In this document: piece after piece, positions 51,741-61,037 of the stretch
How the letters are laid out: every line of letters starts with the position of its first letter
How positions within the stretch are numbered: the first letter of the stretch is position 1
Notes under the pieces: model-generated
Seen by the model: only the letters and a program-made list of their open reading frames with translations
Told to the model about the DNA's origin: nothing
Databases searched by the model: none
Assembly: GCF_009026825.1 (NCBI RefSeq)
Contig: NZ_CP045032.1
Location: 806,001 to 870,000, forward strand
DNA from: Corynebacterium urogenitale
Lineage (GTDB): Bacteria; Actinomycetota; Actinomycetes; Mycobacteriales; Mycobacteriaceae
DNA length: 64,000 nt
Direction of reading: 5' to 3'
Position numbers and translations under genes: made by a program

Positions 51741-52838
51741 CTAGCCGCCCAGAACGTTCCTCATGGCTTCCTCGGCTGCACCGGATTCCAGAGCCTCGCG
51801 GGCAGTTACGATGTTCTGCTTGAGAGCTTCCTGCAACCCCGTCTCTTCCCAGCCGTGGACTGCGGTCAAGGCAGCAGCAGCGTTAATCAAGACGGAATCC
51901 TTGATCGCGCCGTCAATTTCGTTGGCGAAAAGCTTGCGAGCGATTTCCGCGTTGTAATCGGCATCGCCACCACGCACGTCGGCCAGCGGGTAGAAGTCGA
52001 GGCCGAGCTCACGTGGATTGATGACCTCTTGGCCGGTCCGTCCTGAAGCATCCACGGTAACTACTTCGGTTGGGGCGGACACTGAAATCTCGTCCATGCC
52101 GTCCATGGAACGCACGACGAGCACGCGGGAACCCTGGTGCGCAAAAGCACCACCGACGATTGGCATCATCTCGCGGAAGGCGCAACCGATGAGGCCGTAT
52201 TTAGGTGCCGCTGGGTTAGTCATCGGGCCCAGGAGATTGAAGATGGTGGAAACCTTCAACTCGCTGCGGACAGGGCCAGCAAATCGCATTGCTGGGTGGT
52301 AGGTCTTGGAGAAAAGGAAAGCAAACTTGTGCTTCTTGGCGTCTTCTTGAACCTGCTCAGGGGAACGCTCGATGTCGTAACCAAGGGCCTCGAGCATATC
52401 CGCGCCGCCGCACTTGGAGGATGCTGCGCGATTGCCGTGTTTGACCACCGGAACGCCACATGCGGCGACGACAAAGCTGGCCATCGTGGAAATGTTCACG
52501 GTGTGGTGACCATCGCCGCCGGTGCCCACGATGTCGACACGTTGTGGAACGTCGCTGAAATCAACCGGGGTAGCGAAGCTGCGCATCGTATTTGCCGCTG
52601 CGGCAAGTTCGGCCGCGGTGATTCCCTTCACCCGCATACCAAAGGCGAAAGCTGCGATCTGTGCATTGGTTGCACGTCCGTCCATAATTTCGCGGACTGC
52701 CCATGACACCTGGGATTCGCTGAGTTCGTCGCGCTTACCCATGCGGTCGAGTACGCCCGCCCAGGTGAAGTAGCTCTCTGGGAGTTGATCTGCATTGAGC
52801 GCGTAACTGTGAGAGGGTGCGCTGTGCTGTGCGTCCAC
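51741..52838 (-). CDS. trpD: Anthranilate phosphoribosyltransferase
   Basis: TrpD transfers phosphoribose from PRPP to anthranilate, the second step of tryptophan synthesis. The 365-residue protein has the glycine-rich PRPP loop DIVGTGGDGHHTVNISTMA near residue 105, VVKHGNRAASSKCGGADMLEALG, FLFSKTYHPAMR, TIFNLLGPMTNPA and VVRSMDGMDEIS. The GTG at 52838 has AAAGG about 11 nt upstream. It stands apart from other trp genes, between ctaF and ctaE on the opposite strand, as trpD does beside ctaE in M. tuberculosis. Confidence 0.95.
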   Translation of the reverse strand: MDAQHSAPSHSYALNADQLPESYFTWAGVLDRMGKRDELSESQVSWAVREIMDGRATNAQIAAFAFGMRVKGITAAELAAAANTMRSFATPVDFSDVPQRVDIVGTGGDGHHTVNISTMASFVVAACGVPVVKHGNRAASSKCGGADMLEALGYDIERSPEQVQEDAKKHKFAFLFSKTYHPAMRFAGPVRSELKVSTIFNLLGPMTNPAAPKYGLIGCAFREMMPIVGGAFAHQGSRVLVVRSMDGMDEISVSAPTEVVTVDASGRTGQEVINPRELGLDFYPLADVRGGDADYNAEIARKLFANEIDGAIKDSVLINAAAALTAVHGWEETGLQEALKQNIVTAREALESGAAEEAMRNVLGG

Positions 52839-53285
52839 GCTGGTAGCTACCTTTCTGTTTGTGTGCTTCGTCTCGGACTGCTTGTGGCGACGTTAGCACC
52901 TGAGTTTTCGACGCCCGGAGGGCCGTTTCCTGTCAGTTACCTGTCAGGAGGGGTGCATTGTGTCAGTCATGCATTAGCCATCGTAGTGGCCGGTGGCGTC
53001 GTCGCAGAGGAGAGCAGGGGATTAGAGAGGCGGCACTATTTGTGCAGCAGGCGGGAGAAGGGCCCCACGTAAGGGGGTGCACGGAGTGTCCGTGCTTGAC
53101 GAGAGTGCCCTCTGACCTCCCTATTTGTATCGCGTCGGATGGGCGGGCTGAAAAGTTCCCGGTATCCCCCTAACGGGGTGGGCTCACAGCTTTTCACAAG
53201 ATTTTACCTGCGCTTTTCCAGAAAGCTCGAAGAAACGTCGCGGAGGGAATCGACTATGGGGCCAGAAACGGCCATACTGTTAGAC
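52839..53285. other. Divergent region between trpD and ctaE
   Basis: About 450 bp without a credible gene; frames that run into ctaE from upstream lack ribosome-binding sites and family similarity. CATACT at about 53273-53278 is a candidate -10 element 8 bp from the ctaE GTG, pointing to a leaderless ctaE mRNA. Confidence 0.5.
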
Positions 53286-53897
53286 GTGACGAGCGCAGTT
53301 GAAAACCCAGGTATGGCAGCACCACAACGTGTTGCGACGCTGAACCGACCAAACATGGTCAGCGTCGGCACGATTGTGTTCCTGTCTCAGGAATTGATGT
53401 TTTTTGCTGGCCTGTTCGCGATGTACTTCGTGTCCAAGGCCAACAGTGGTGGTGAATGGCCACCGCACCCGACCCACCTTAATGTGCCGTGGGCGGCGCT
53501 GATCACCGTGATTCTGGTGTCTTCGTCGTTCACCGCTCAGTGGGGTGTCTTCGCGGCTGAGCGAGGTGACGTATTCGCACTGCGTAGGTGGTATGCACTG
53601 TCTGCGCTGCTCGGTACGGTCTTCCTCGCCGGTCAGGCATGGGAGTACATCGAGCTGGTCGGCCACGGCACCACCATTGGTGGCTCCGTGTACGGTTCGG
53701 TCTTCTTCATCACAACCGGCTTCCACGCAGCCCACGTTCTGGCTGGTGTCCTCGCCTTCGTTGTGGTGTTGCTCCGTACTTTCAAGTCGAAGTTCACCCC
53801 GGCACAGGCCACCGCGGCCGTCGTTGTGTCTTACTACTGGCACTTCGTCGACGTTGTGTGGATCGGCCTGTGGATCACTATTTACTTCATCCAGTAG
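53286..53897 (+). CDS. ctaE: Cytochrome c oxidase subunit III
   Basis: CtaE is a five-helix subunit of the aa3 oxidase, 203 residues here. It follows the corynebacterial pattern closely: [47 protein letters not shown] at the start, then [50 protein letters not shown] and [21 protein letters not shown] at the end. The GTG at 53286 corresponds to the known start of C. glutamicum CtaE; no ribosome-binding site is present, so a leaderless mRNA is likely. qcrCAB follow on the same strand. Confidence 0.96.
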   Translation: MTSAVENPGMAAPQRVATLNRPNMVSVGTIVFLSQELMFFAGLFAMYFVSKANSGGEWPPHPTHLNVPWAALITVILVSSSFTAQWGVFAAERGDVFALRRWYALSALLGTVFLAGQAWEYIELVGHGTTIGGSVYGSVFFITTGFHAAHVLAGVLAFVVVLLRTFKSKFTPAQATAAVVVSYYWHFVDVVWIGLWITIYFIQ

Positions 53898-53977
53898 GCC
53901 GTAGCGGTCGGCAATCTCCGTGATCGTCGGCCTACATACAGCCCATCGCATTCCATTGACGAGTTAAAGGGAACAAG

Positions 53978-54877
53978 ATGGATACCACTTCCACGAACGC
54001 GACGAGCGAAGGTGTGACGACCTCCGCTCCGCGTAAGGCAGGCGCGCTTCGCCGCCGCCGCAAGATGCGTAAGGCCTTTGCCGGTGCCCTGGCTATGGTT
54101 GTTGCGCTCACGGGTGCTGGCTTCATTGCCAACGCCCTGACTCCAGATGCTCAGACCGCCGTCGCAGAGCAGGATGCAACTGCCATGGTCGACGAAGGTA
54201 AGCAGATCTACGAAGTTGCATGTATCACCTGCCACGGTGCCAACCTGCAAGGTGTGAAGGATCGCGGTCCTTCCCTGGTTGGTGTTGGTGAAGGGGCTGT
54301 GTACTTCCAGGTGCACTCCGGTCGTATGCCGATGCTGCGTAACGAAGCTCAGGCCTCCCGCAAGACTCCTCGCTACTCCGAGAATCAGGCACTGGCTCTC
54401 GCGGCCTACGTCAACGCCAACGGCGGTGGCCCGGGCATCGTGCGTAACGAGGATGGCTCCATTGCTATGGAGTCCCTGCGTGGTTCGAACAACGAGAACG
54501 GCAAGATCAACCCTGCCGACGTTGCTCGCGGTTCTGACCTCTTCCGTCTGAACTGTGCTTCCTGCCACAACTTCACCGGTCGTGGTGGTGCACTGTCCGG
54601 CGGTAAGTACGCACCAGTGCTCGATCCTGCCAACGAGCAGGAGATTTACCAGGCGATGCTGACCGGCCCACAGAACATGCCAAAGTTCTCCGATCGACAG
54701 CTCACCGCTGACGAGAAGAAGGACATCATCGCCTTCATCAAGTCCTCCAAGGAAACCCCGAACCCAGGTGGCTTCGGACTGGGCGGTATCGGCCCAGTTA
54801 CTGAAGGTATGTTCATGTGGTTCGTTGGCATCCTCGTGATGATCGCCTTCGCTATGTGGATTGGAAGTCGACAGTGA
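53978..54877 (+). CDS. qcrC: Cytochrome bc1 complex diheme cytochrome c subunit
   Basis: QcrC carries electrons from the bc1 complex directly to the aa3 oxidase and replaces soluble cytochrome c in actinobacteria. The 299-residue protein has a basic N terminus and a membrane anchor near 36-52, two heme c sites (C82-ITC85-H86 and C193-ASC196-H197), and a C-terminal membrane helix ([18 protein letters not shown]). AAAGGG lies 7 nt upstream of the ATG. Its stop codon overlaps the qcrA start (GTGA). Confidence 0.97.
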   Translation: MDTTSTNATSEGVTTSAPRKAGALRRRRKMRKAFAGALAMVVALTGAGFIANALTPDAQTAVAEQDATAMVDEGKQIYEVACITCHGANLQGVKDRGPSLVGVGEGAVYFQVHSGRMPMLRNEAQASRKTPRYSENQALALAAYVNANGGGPGIVRNEDGSIAMESLRGSNNENGKINPADVARGSDLFRLNCASCHNFTGRGGALSGGKYAPVLDPANEQEIYQAMLTGPQNMPKFSDRQLTADEKKDIIAFIKSSKETPNPGGFGLGGIGPVTEGMFMWFVGILVMIAFAMWIGSRQ

Positions 54878-56079
54878 GCGATAACAAGAAGCAATACACC
54901 AAAGCAGAGCTCGACAAGATGAGCAATGACGAGCTCGCCCGCCTGGGTACCGAGCTCGACGGCGTGACGGTTGCGTACCGCAAGGAGCGCTTCCCGCTCG
55001 CCAATGACCCAGCCGAAAAGCGTGCCGGACTGGCAGTAGGCACCTACTTCGCCCTGTCCGTCGTCTTCGGCTTGGCTTTCATCGCCGTTTACCTCTTCTG
55101 GCCATGGGAGTACAAGCACCTCGAGGAAGCTGGCATGTGGTGGCACACCCTGTACACCCCAATGCTCGGCGTTACCTCTGGTCTGGCAATCATCATGCTG
55201 GGCATGGGTGCGGTGAAGTACACCAAGACTTTCGTGCCAGAGGAAATCTCTGTTCAGACCCGCCATGACGGTCCGTCCGACGAGGTAGACTCCCGTACTC
55301 TGGTCGCTCTTCTCAACGACTCTTGGCAGACGTCCACCCTCGGTCGTCGCCCAGTAATTGCTGGCCTCGCGGGTGCGGGCGCTGTTCTTGCTGGCCTAGC
55401 CGTGGTGCTGCCAATGGGCGGCATCGTCAAGAACCCATGGAAGCCAAAGGCAATGGGTATCGCAGGCGATGGCACCCTCTGGACCACCGGCTGGACTCTG
55501 GTTGAGGAAGGCAAGAAGGTCTACCTCGGCCGCGATAACGGCAATATCGCCGAAGAGCACGATGGCCACTGGTCCACAAAGGGAATCTCCCGCCTGGTGC
55601 GCATGCGTGCAGAGGATCTGGACGCTGGCTCCATGGAAACCGTCTTCCCGCTTACCGAGGAGATGGTCAACGACGGTGACAAGTACGACCCGCAGCGCGA
55701 CGTCTATAAGGAGCACATGCACTCCATTCACGGTGCACGTAACTCCGTCATGCTCATCCGTCTGCGTCACGAGGACGCACAGCGCGCAGTGCTGCGCGCC
55801 GGCCAGGAAGATTTCCACGCCGGCGACTACTTTGCGTACTCCAAGATCTGTACTCACATTGGCTGCCCTACGTCCCTGTATGAGCAGCAGACCAACCGCA
55901 TCCTTTGCCCTTGCCACCAGTCGCAGTTCGACGCACTGCACTACGGCAAGCCAGTCTTCGGCCCAGCAGCCCGTGCTCTGCCACAGCTGCCGATCGCCGT
56001 GGATGAGAAGGGTTACATGTACGCCAAGGGCAACTTTGCTGAGCCTGTTGGCCCTGCTTTCTGGGAGCGTCGTTCATGA
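54874..56079 (+). CDS. qcrA: Cytochrome bc1 complex Rieske iron-sulfur subunit
   Basis: The 401-residue Rieske protein has the large actinobacterial form with three membrane helices ([59 protein letters not shown]) before the cluster domain. Cluster ligands are C326 and H328 (CTHIGC) and C345 and H348 (CPCHQS), with C331 and C347 for the disulfide. The GTG at 54874 overlaps the qcrC TGA, and the last codons overlap the qcrB ATG, so the three are translationally coupled. Confidence 0.97.
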   Translation: MSDNKKQYTKAELDKMSNDELARLGTELDGVTVAYRKERFPLANDPAEKRAGLAVGTYFALSVVFGLAFIAVYLFWPWEYKHLEEAGMWWHTLYTPMLGVTSGLAIIMLGMGAVKYTKTFVPEEISVQTRHDGPSDEVDSRTLVALLNDSWQTSTLGRRPVIAGLAGAGAVLAGLAVVLPMGGIVKNPWKPKAMGIAGDGTLWTTGWTLVEEGKKVYLGRDNGNIAEEHDGHWSTKGISRLVRMRAEDLDAGSMETVFPLTEEMVNDGDKYDPQRDVYKEHMHSIHGARNSVMLIRLRHEDAQRAVLRAGQEDFHAGDYFAYSKICTHIGCPTSLYEQQTNRILCPCHQSQFDALHYGKPVFGPAARALPQLPIAVDEKGYMYAKGNFAEPVGPAFWERRS

Positions 56080-57701
56080 CCACTAAGACTTCACGCCTAA
56101 GCCAGGCCGCCAAGAACATCGACGACCGTTACACGGCGTCCGGCCTGATCCGACCACAGATTAATAAGGTCTTCCCGACCCACTGGTCCTTCATGCTGGG
56201 TGAGATCGCACTCTACGCGTTCGTCATCCTGCTGCTGTCCGGTGTCTACCTGACCCTGTTCTTCGACCCTTCCATGTCGAAGGTGATCTACGACGGCGCC
56301 TACGCACCACTCAACGGTGTCGAGATGTCCGCCGCCTACCACACCGCCCTGGATATCTCCTTCGAGGTTCGCGGTGGCCTGTTCATTCGCCAGGTTCACC
56401 ACTGGGCAGCGCTGCTGTTTGCAGTGTCCATCATGGTCCACATGTTCCGCATCTTCTTCACGGGTGCGTTCCGCAAGCCTCGCGAGGCCAACTGGGTCAT
56501 CGGCTGCCTGTTGCTGCTGCTGTCCGTGGCTGAGGGCTTCATGGGCTACTCCCTGCCAGACGACCTGCTCTCCGGTGTCGGTCTGCGCATTATGTCTGCG
56601 ATTATCGTGGGCCTGCCGATTGTCGGTACGTGGCTGCACTGGATCATGTTCGCGGGTGACTTCCCAGGCGAGATCATCATTCCTCGCCTCTACATCGCTC
56701 ACGTGCTGCTGATCCCAGCGATCCTGCTGGCTCTCATTGCAGCTCACCTTGCCCTCGTGTGGTACCAGAAGCACACCCAGTTCCCTGGACCGGGCCGCAC
56801 TGAGAACAACGTCGTCGGCGTTCGTATTCTCCCAGTGTTCGGTCTCAAGGCCGCTTCCTTCGGCCTGATCACCGCTGGCGTGATTGCCCTGATGGCTGGT
56901 GTGACACAGATCAACGCAATCTGGAACCTTGGTCCATACAACCCGTCTCAGGTTTCGGCTGGATCCCAGCCGGATATCTACATGCTGTGGACTGACGGTG
57001 CTGCTCGCGTGATGCCAGCATGGGAGCTCTACCTCGGCAACTACACGATCCCTGCAGTGTTCTGGGTAGCACTTCTGCTCGGACTGCTCGTTGTGCTGCT
57101 CATTGCCTACCCATGGATTGAGCAGAAGATGACCGGTGACGACGCTCACCATAACTTGTTGCAGCGCCCACGCGACGTTCCTACGCGTACCGCAATCGGC
57201 GTTATGGCGATCACCTTCTACGTCATCCTGACGATTTCCGGTGGTAACGACCTGGTGGCGTACCACTTCGATATTTCCCTGAACGCGATGACCTGGCTCG
57301 GTCGTATCGGTCTGGTGCTTGCTCCACCAATCGCCTACTACGTCACGCACCGTATTTGTGTCGGTTTGCAGCGTAGTGATCGCGAGGTGCTGGAGCATGG
57401 TATCGAGACCGGTACCATTCGCCAGCTCCCATCCGGCGGGTTCATTGAGGTTCACCAGCCACTCGGTGGCATCGACGAGCACGGACACGCGATTCCTCTG
57501 GATTACCAGGGCGCCTACGTGCCGAAGACCATGAACGAGCTCGGCTTCGCTGGTGCTCCAGGCCGCGGCGGCTGGTTCAGCCCAGATTCCCAGGAGATCA
57601 CTGACGAGTTCGAGGACATCCAGCACCGTAACCACAAGGAGCAGAAGGAAATGTTCCAGAAGCTTACGGAGCAGTCCCGCCAGAACTCTGAGGACCACTA
57701 G
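56076..57701 (+). CDS. qcrB: Cytochrome bc1 complex cytochrome b subunit
   Basis: QcrB is the membrane core that oxidises menaquinol. The 541-residue protein has the usual eight helices of cytochrome b plus a long hydrophilic C-terminal tail (about 110 residues) as in other actinobacteria. Heme-ligand regions are seen as [26 protein letters not shown] and [36 protein letters not shown] and [14 protein letters not shown] are typical. ATGA overlap with qcrA indicates coupling. A terminator follows. Confidence 0.97.
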   Translation: MTTKTSRLSQAAKNIDDRYTASGLIRPQINKVFPTHWSFMLGEIALYAFVILLLSGVYLTLFFDPSMSKVIYDGAYAPLNGVEMSAAYHTALDISFEVRGGLFIRQVHHWAALLFAVSIMVHMFRIFFTGAFRKPREANWVIGCLLLLLSVAEGFMGYSLPDDLLSGVGLRIMSAIIVGLPIVGTWLHWIMFAGDFPGEIIIPRLYIAHVLLIPAILLALIAAHLALVWYQKHTQFPGPGRTENNVVGVRILPVFGLKAASFGLITAGVIALMAGVTQINAIWNLGPYNPSQVSAGSQPDIYMLWTDGAARVMPAWELYLGNYTIPAVFWVALLLGLLVVLLIAYPWIEQKMTGDDAHHNLLQRPRDVPTRTAIGVMAITFYVILTISGGNDLVAYHFDISLNAMTWLGRIGLVLAPPIAYYVTHRICVGLQRSDREVLEHGIETGTIRQLPSGGFIEVHQPLGGIDEHGHAIPLDYQGAYVPKTMNELGFAGAPGRGGWFSPDSQEITDEFEDIQHRNHKEQKEMFQKLTEQSRQNSEDH

Positions 57702-57787
57702 ATCCGTAGGGGACTCCATCGCCTCAGGTCGCTAGTATTTCTAGCGCCTAGGCCGGAGCCTCATCCTTAGGGACAACTGCGCCACAG

Positions 57788-57845
57788 AAAAACTCCCTCC
57801 CTTGTACGAGTAGTACGTAATGGGGAGGGAGTTTTGCTATATCTT
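57788..57845. terminator. Rho-independent terminator after qcrB
   Basis: AAAAACTCCCTCCC (57788-57801) pairs with GGGGAGGGAGTTTT (57832-57845) around a 30-nt loop; GTTTTGC closes the plus-strand side and the A run gives T residues on the minus strand. It lies between qcrB and the convergent exonuclease gene. Confidence 0.75.
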
Positions 57846-57937
57846 CATGCGGCATCTGCGTTAAGGATGAACACAGAGGAGCTGGTGAATAGGAGAGAAG
57901 GGGTCTGCCACCGCAAGCGGAAGAGATGCCCTGCGAA

Positions 57938-58573
57938 TCAGTTAGTTGTGGATTCAATGCTCTCGAGTTTGATGAGTACCTCGACAGTGGCTTTCACATC
58001 GGCGAGCGCCCGGTGAGACGGTTTGAATTGCGTCTGTAGGTATTCAGTGAGATTCAATAATGTGTATCGGCCAACGCGCTGGCGAGGAATTAGTCGTCGA
58101 GCTAGATCTGCAGTACACAGCGAATGCCATTGAGGCAATGTGTTGCTCGTTTGTATTCTTTCGAGTTCTGCTCCAAGAAATGAGAGATCGAAAGCTACAT
58201 TGTGTCCTACGAAACAGCAGGCCCTTCGACAGCTTGTAGTGTTGTCTACCTGTGAGGCGCTCTGAATATAAGAGAGAAACTCCGGTAGTACCTCGTGGCT
58301 ATCGCGTGCGCTAGCAATTCTGCGGTTTTCCAGGCCGGTGATCTCCTCGATGAAGGGAGAGATCGGGCGGTGAGGATTGATCAATTCGTGAAATACGCTA
58401 CGCACCGTTCCCTCGATGACGTGGGCCGCGCCGATTTCAATGATGCGATCCTCTGAGGGATCAAGACCAGTAGTCTCAACATCGATCACCAATGCATTCC
58501 CCAATGCTTCGCTGGCAGAGAGCGGCGCGACAGTAGTTCGGTGAGGCCTAGGTACGTGGTTCACCGTGCCCAT
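57938..58573 (-). CDS. DEDDh 3'-5' exonuclease (DNA polymerase III epsilon-like)
   Basis: The 211-residue protein has the three exonuclease motifs: Exo I VIDVETTGLDPSEDRIIEIG (Asp and Glu), Exo II VGHNVAFDLSFL (Asp), and Exo III HRALADV (His and Asp). It lacks a BRCT, GIY-YIG or polymerase domain, so it is a stand-alone nuclease related to DnaQ, RNase T and similar enzymes. Codon use looks more A+T-rich than the respiratory genes beside it, and it interrupts the qcrB-NlpC/P60 order that I recall from C. glutamicum; acquisition or local insertion is possible. The ATG at 58573 lacks a clear ribosome-binding site. Confidence 0.85.
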   Translation of the reverse strand: MGTVNHVPRPHRTTVAPLSASEALGNALVIDVETTGLDPSEDRIIEIGAAHVIEGTVRSVFHELINPHRPISPFIEEITGLENRRIASARDSHEVLPEFLSYIQSASQVDNTTSCRRACCFVGHNVAFDLSFLGAELERIQTSNTLPQWHSLCTADLARRLIPRQRVGRYTLLNLTEYLQTQFKPSHRALADVKATVEVLIKLESIESTTN

Positions 58574-59100
58574 TCTAGTGAGGCGACAGACGGGCTTATC
58601 GGTGCGGCTCTGAATGCGCTTCTGTAAGGGGTCTTCCCAGTTTGCGCGCTGTCCGTGTCATGTCACCTATGTGATCGTTATCGGCGATATGAAGCATGCT
58701 GTGTGACTGGAGGTGCTCGTGGTACAAGACGCCCTCTAGTGTGAGAAGGATCACAATTGTGCCGAGGTGGTTCAATGCGAAGTTCTCAATCGATTTTTGT
58801 AGCCCTTGGACGCTAGGTAAAAGTGCTGCTCAGGGGAATGTTGCGAAAGTGTAACGATGTGTTGATTTTGCGCAGTTTGAGTTAGAAAAATCCCGCATCG
58901 GAACCTTAGTTGTAATCAAAACGAGATTTTTTTAGAGATTCATTGGACACGGACCGCAATCATTTCGTAATCTTTTCGAGACCTTAAAGGCGAGGGCAAC
59001 TCGTCATGGCCCTCCCGGAAGCCGCGGGAGAGAAAACTCTTCCAGCGAGGAGCTCCAACCGGAGCTTCGGACAACGGATCGAAAGGTAACAGACGACAAC
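58574..59100. other. Long upstream region of the first NlpC/P60 gene
   Basis: About 530 bp with no credible gene. From about 58850 to 58960 it is A+T-rich and likely holds the promoter. From 58985 to 59090 it can form consecutive hairpins (AGGGC/GCCCT near 58993-59015, CCCG/CGGG near 59017-59030, and GGAGCTCC/GGAGCT near 59048-59070), so a structured 5' leader is likely. GAAAGG lies about 11 nt before the ATG. It does not match the cyclic-di-AMP (ydaO) riboswitch consensus as I know it. Confidence 0.45.
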
Positions 59101-59700
59101 ATGGGTAAGCACAATCTGAAGAAGACCAACAGCACCAAGCGCAATGCGGCAATCATTGCAGCAGTTGGTGTTGGTGCGGCCGTTATCAACCCGGCAGCCG
59201 CACAGGCCGCTCCAGTTAAGGTGCCGAACACCAACCTCACCGTTGAGGTCCCAGACCAGCTCATGCAGCACCTCGAGCCTCACATTGGCAAGGTCACCCA
59301 GGCGGCCGCCGCTGCTCCAGCCAAGGCTTCCAAGCCTGTTGCTGCTCCAAAGTCTAAGGGTCAGCAAATCGTGGACTTTGCTATGAGCAAGCAGGGTGCT
59401 CCTTACGCTTGGGGCGCTGCAGGTCCTAACGCCTTTGATTGCTCCGGCCTGACCTCCTGGGCGCACAAGATGGCCGGCATCCAGATCCCACGCACCTCTG
59501 ATGCTCAGGCTTACTCCGGCAAGCCAGTCTCCCTGGACAACCTGCTTCCGGGTGACGTTATTTCCTACTACGGTGGCGCTTCCCACGTTGCTATCTACAT
59601 TGGAAACGGCAAGGTTGTTCACGCGGTGAACTCTGGCACCCCAGTTCAGGTGAACGACATTCACTACATGCCAGTCAACAACGCGGTCCGTTTCTTCTAA
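59101..59700 (+). CDS. Secreted NlpC/P60 peptidoglycan hydrolase
   Basis: A 199-residue exported endopeptidase. The signal peptide runs to about residue 37 (basic KHNLKKTNSTKR, then AAIIAAVGVGAAVINPAAAQA). An Ala/Pro/Lys linker follows, then the NlpC/P60 domain with the catalytic triad: C114 (FDCSGL), H162 (SHVAIYIGNG) and H174 (HAVNSG). Such enzymes cut D-glutamyl-meso-diaminopimelate bonds, probably in cell separation. It lies in the C. glutamicum cg2402-type position after qcrB. A second, longer NlpC/P60 gene follows. Confidence 0.93.
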   Translation: MGKHNLKKTNSTKRNAAIIAAVGVGAAVINPAAAQAAPVKVPNTNLTVEVPDQLMQHLEPHIGKVTQAAAAAPAKASKPVAAPKSKGQQIVDFAMSKQGAPYAWGAAGPNAFDCSGLTSWAHKMAGIQIPRTSDAQAYSGKPVSLDNLLPGDVISYYGGASHVAIYIGNGKVVHAVNSGTPVQVNDIHYMPVNNAVRFF

Positions 59701-59739
59701 GATTTTCACACCGGTTGACGGCTGCCACAGTAATCACAG

Positions 59740-59783
59740 AGGGACTGGTATCTGCCCCCGAACGGGCAGTGCCAGTCCCTTTG
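59740..59783 (+). terminator. Terminator between the two NlpC/P60 genes
   Basis: AGGGACTGG (59740-59748) with CCAGTCCCT (59772-59780), plus an inner CTGCCC/GGGCAG helix (59752-59757 with 59764-59769), followed by TTG. The T run is short. Confidence 0.7.
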
Positions 59784-59851
59784 CTCTGCCAAAAGTTGTG
59801 GCAGAATATCCAATCGATTCACTCCACTCCTCTTTGATCAAGAAGGTTTAA

Positions 59852-61009
59852 GTGTCCACTTCCTCTCTGCGCGTTCGTCGCCCTGTGAGCCGTCTGATCG
59901 GCGCAAGTATTCTTAGCATTGCCGTCGGCACTGCAACTGCCCCCGTCGTATCTGCCGATCCAGCCCCGGCCACGCAAGATCAGGCGTCTGCTGATGGATC
60001 TCTCACCGATCAACAGATCGATGAGCTACTGTCTGCGCCTATCCCAGAAGATTTTGATGGGCTGCTCGCGCATATGAAGAACATCTCCCATGCAGCGGGG
60101 GCCACCAATGAGGAAGTAACACAGATCGGTATTGATCTGAAAAAGGCTAAGGGACAAGTCGATGAGGCTAACAAGGCCGTGGGCGACTCTCAGCGCAGGG
60201 CCGAAGACGCCCAGCGCAAGCTAGAAGTTTCTCGCACCGAAGTCTCCGGTGTGGCTCAAGCAGTCTATCGTGGGGCGACTATCGATCCCGTGTCCGTTGT
60301 TGCAGGTGCATCTGGCCCCCAGGCTGCTATTGAACGCAATAGCTACATGGTTAGCCTCGAGGACTCGAACAACCGTCAACTCGATGGCTTGGACAAGAAC
60401 CTGCTCGAAGCGGTGCAGGCAACCTCGGACGCAAATCGTGCTAAGTTCCGCGCAGATTTCCGAGTCAACGATCTCAATGCCCGCCAGAAGAAGCTCGATG
60501 GCCGTTCTGCAAAGTTAGATGACCTCAAGAACAAGGTCATGGACATCGTTGACGGCTTCAGCCCCGAGGACCGCCAGCGTTGGGTCGATAGCAACGGCCC
60601 GATCGATGTCGACGTGGAAACCTTCCTTCGTGACCTCAAGGCACCAGGAGGGGGACAGATTTCCGCTGATCTATCGGGCGTCGTAGCCGCTGCAATGTCC
60701 AAGCTCGGCTCGCCTTATGGTTGGGGAGCAGCTGGCCCAGACCAGTTCGACTGCTCCGGCCTCATGTTTTGGGCGTATCAGCAGATGGGTAAGACCATCC
60801 CACGGACCTCTCAGGCTCAGCTGAGCGGTGGTACTTCAGTGAGCATGGATGCCCTCCAGCCGGGTGACATCGTGGCTTACTACCCTGGTGCTACCCATGT
60901 CGGCATGTACATCGGCAACGGCCAAGTGGTTCACGCCTCTGATTACGGCATCCCAGTGCAGGTCGTGCCGGTAGACTCCATGCCAGCCGTGGGTGCAGCG
61001 CGTTACTAA
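59852..61009 (+). CDS. Secreted NlpC/P60 hydrolase with coiled-coil N-terminal domain (RipC-like)
   Basis: A 385-residue protein with a signal peptide (RVRRPVSRLIGASILSIAVGTATAPVVSA, cleavage near residue 36), a long helical coiled-coil region (about 60-225, e.g. KKAKGQVDEANKAVGDSQRRAEDAQRKLEVSRTEV) and a C-terminal NlpC/P60 domain with C301 (FDCSGL), H349 (THVGMYIGNG) and H361 (HASDYG). This is the architecture of mycobacterial RipC and corynebacterial FtsEX-regulated hydrolases, where the coiled coil controls access to the active site. The GTG at 59852 has AGAAGG 5 nt upstream. It is followed by the pimB'-like gene after 28 bp. Confidence 0.92.
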   Translation: MSTSSLRVRRPVSRLIGASILSIAVGTATAPVVSADPAPATQDQASADGSLTDQQIDELLSAPIPEDFDGLLAHMKNISHAAGATNEEVTQIGIDLKKAKGQVDEANKAVGDSQRRAEDAQRKLEVSRTEVSGVAQAVYRGATIDPVSVVAGASGPQAAIERNSYMVSLEDSNNRQLDGLDKNLLEAVQATSDANRAKFRADFRVNDLNARQKKLDGRSAKLDDLKNKVMDIVDGFSPEDRQRWVDSNGPIDVDVETFLRDLKAPGGGQISADLSGVVAAAMSKLGSPYGWGAAGPDQFDCSGLMFWAYQQMGKTIPRTSQAQLSGGTSVSMDALQPGDIVAYYPGATHVGMYIGNGQVVHASDYGIPVQVVPVDSMPAVGAARY

Positions 61010-61037
61010 GATCCGCAGGAGGTGAGCAAAAGCCCTA

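Noticed and set aside
56097..57719. 540-codon open frame on the minus strand opposite qcrB
   Set aside because: A shadow frame caused by G+C-rich codon bias; Asp/His/Gln-rich with no domain, while qcrB is a complete cytochrome b.
58985..59090. ydaO/yuaA (cyclic-di-AMP) riboswitch upstream of the NlpC/P60 gene
   Set aside because: The leader is structured and the context fits, but the conserved ydaO core elements are not present as far as I can see.
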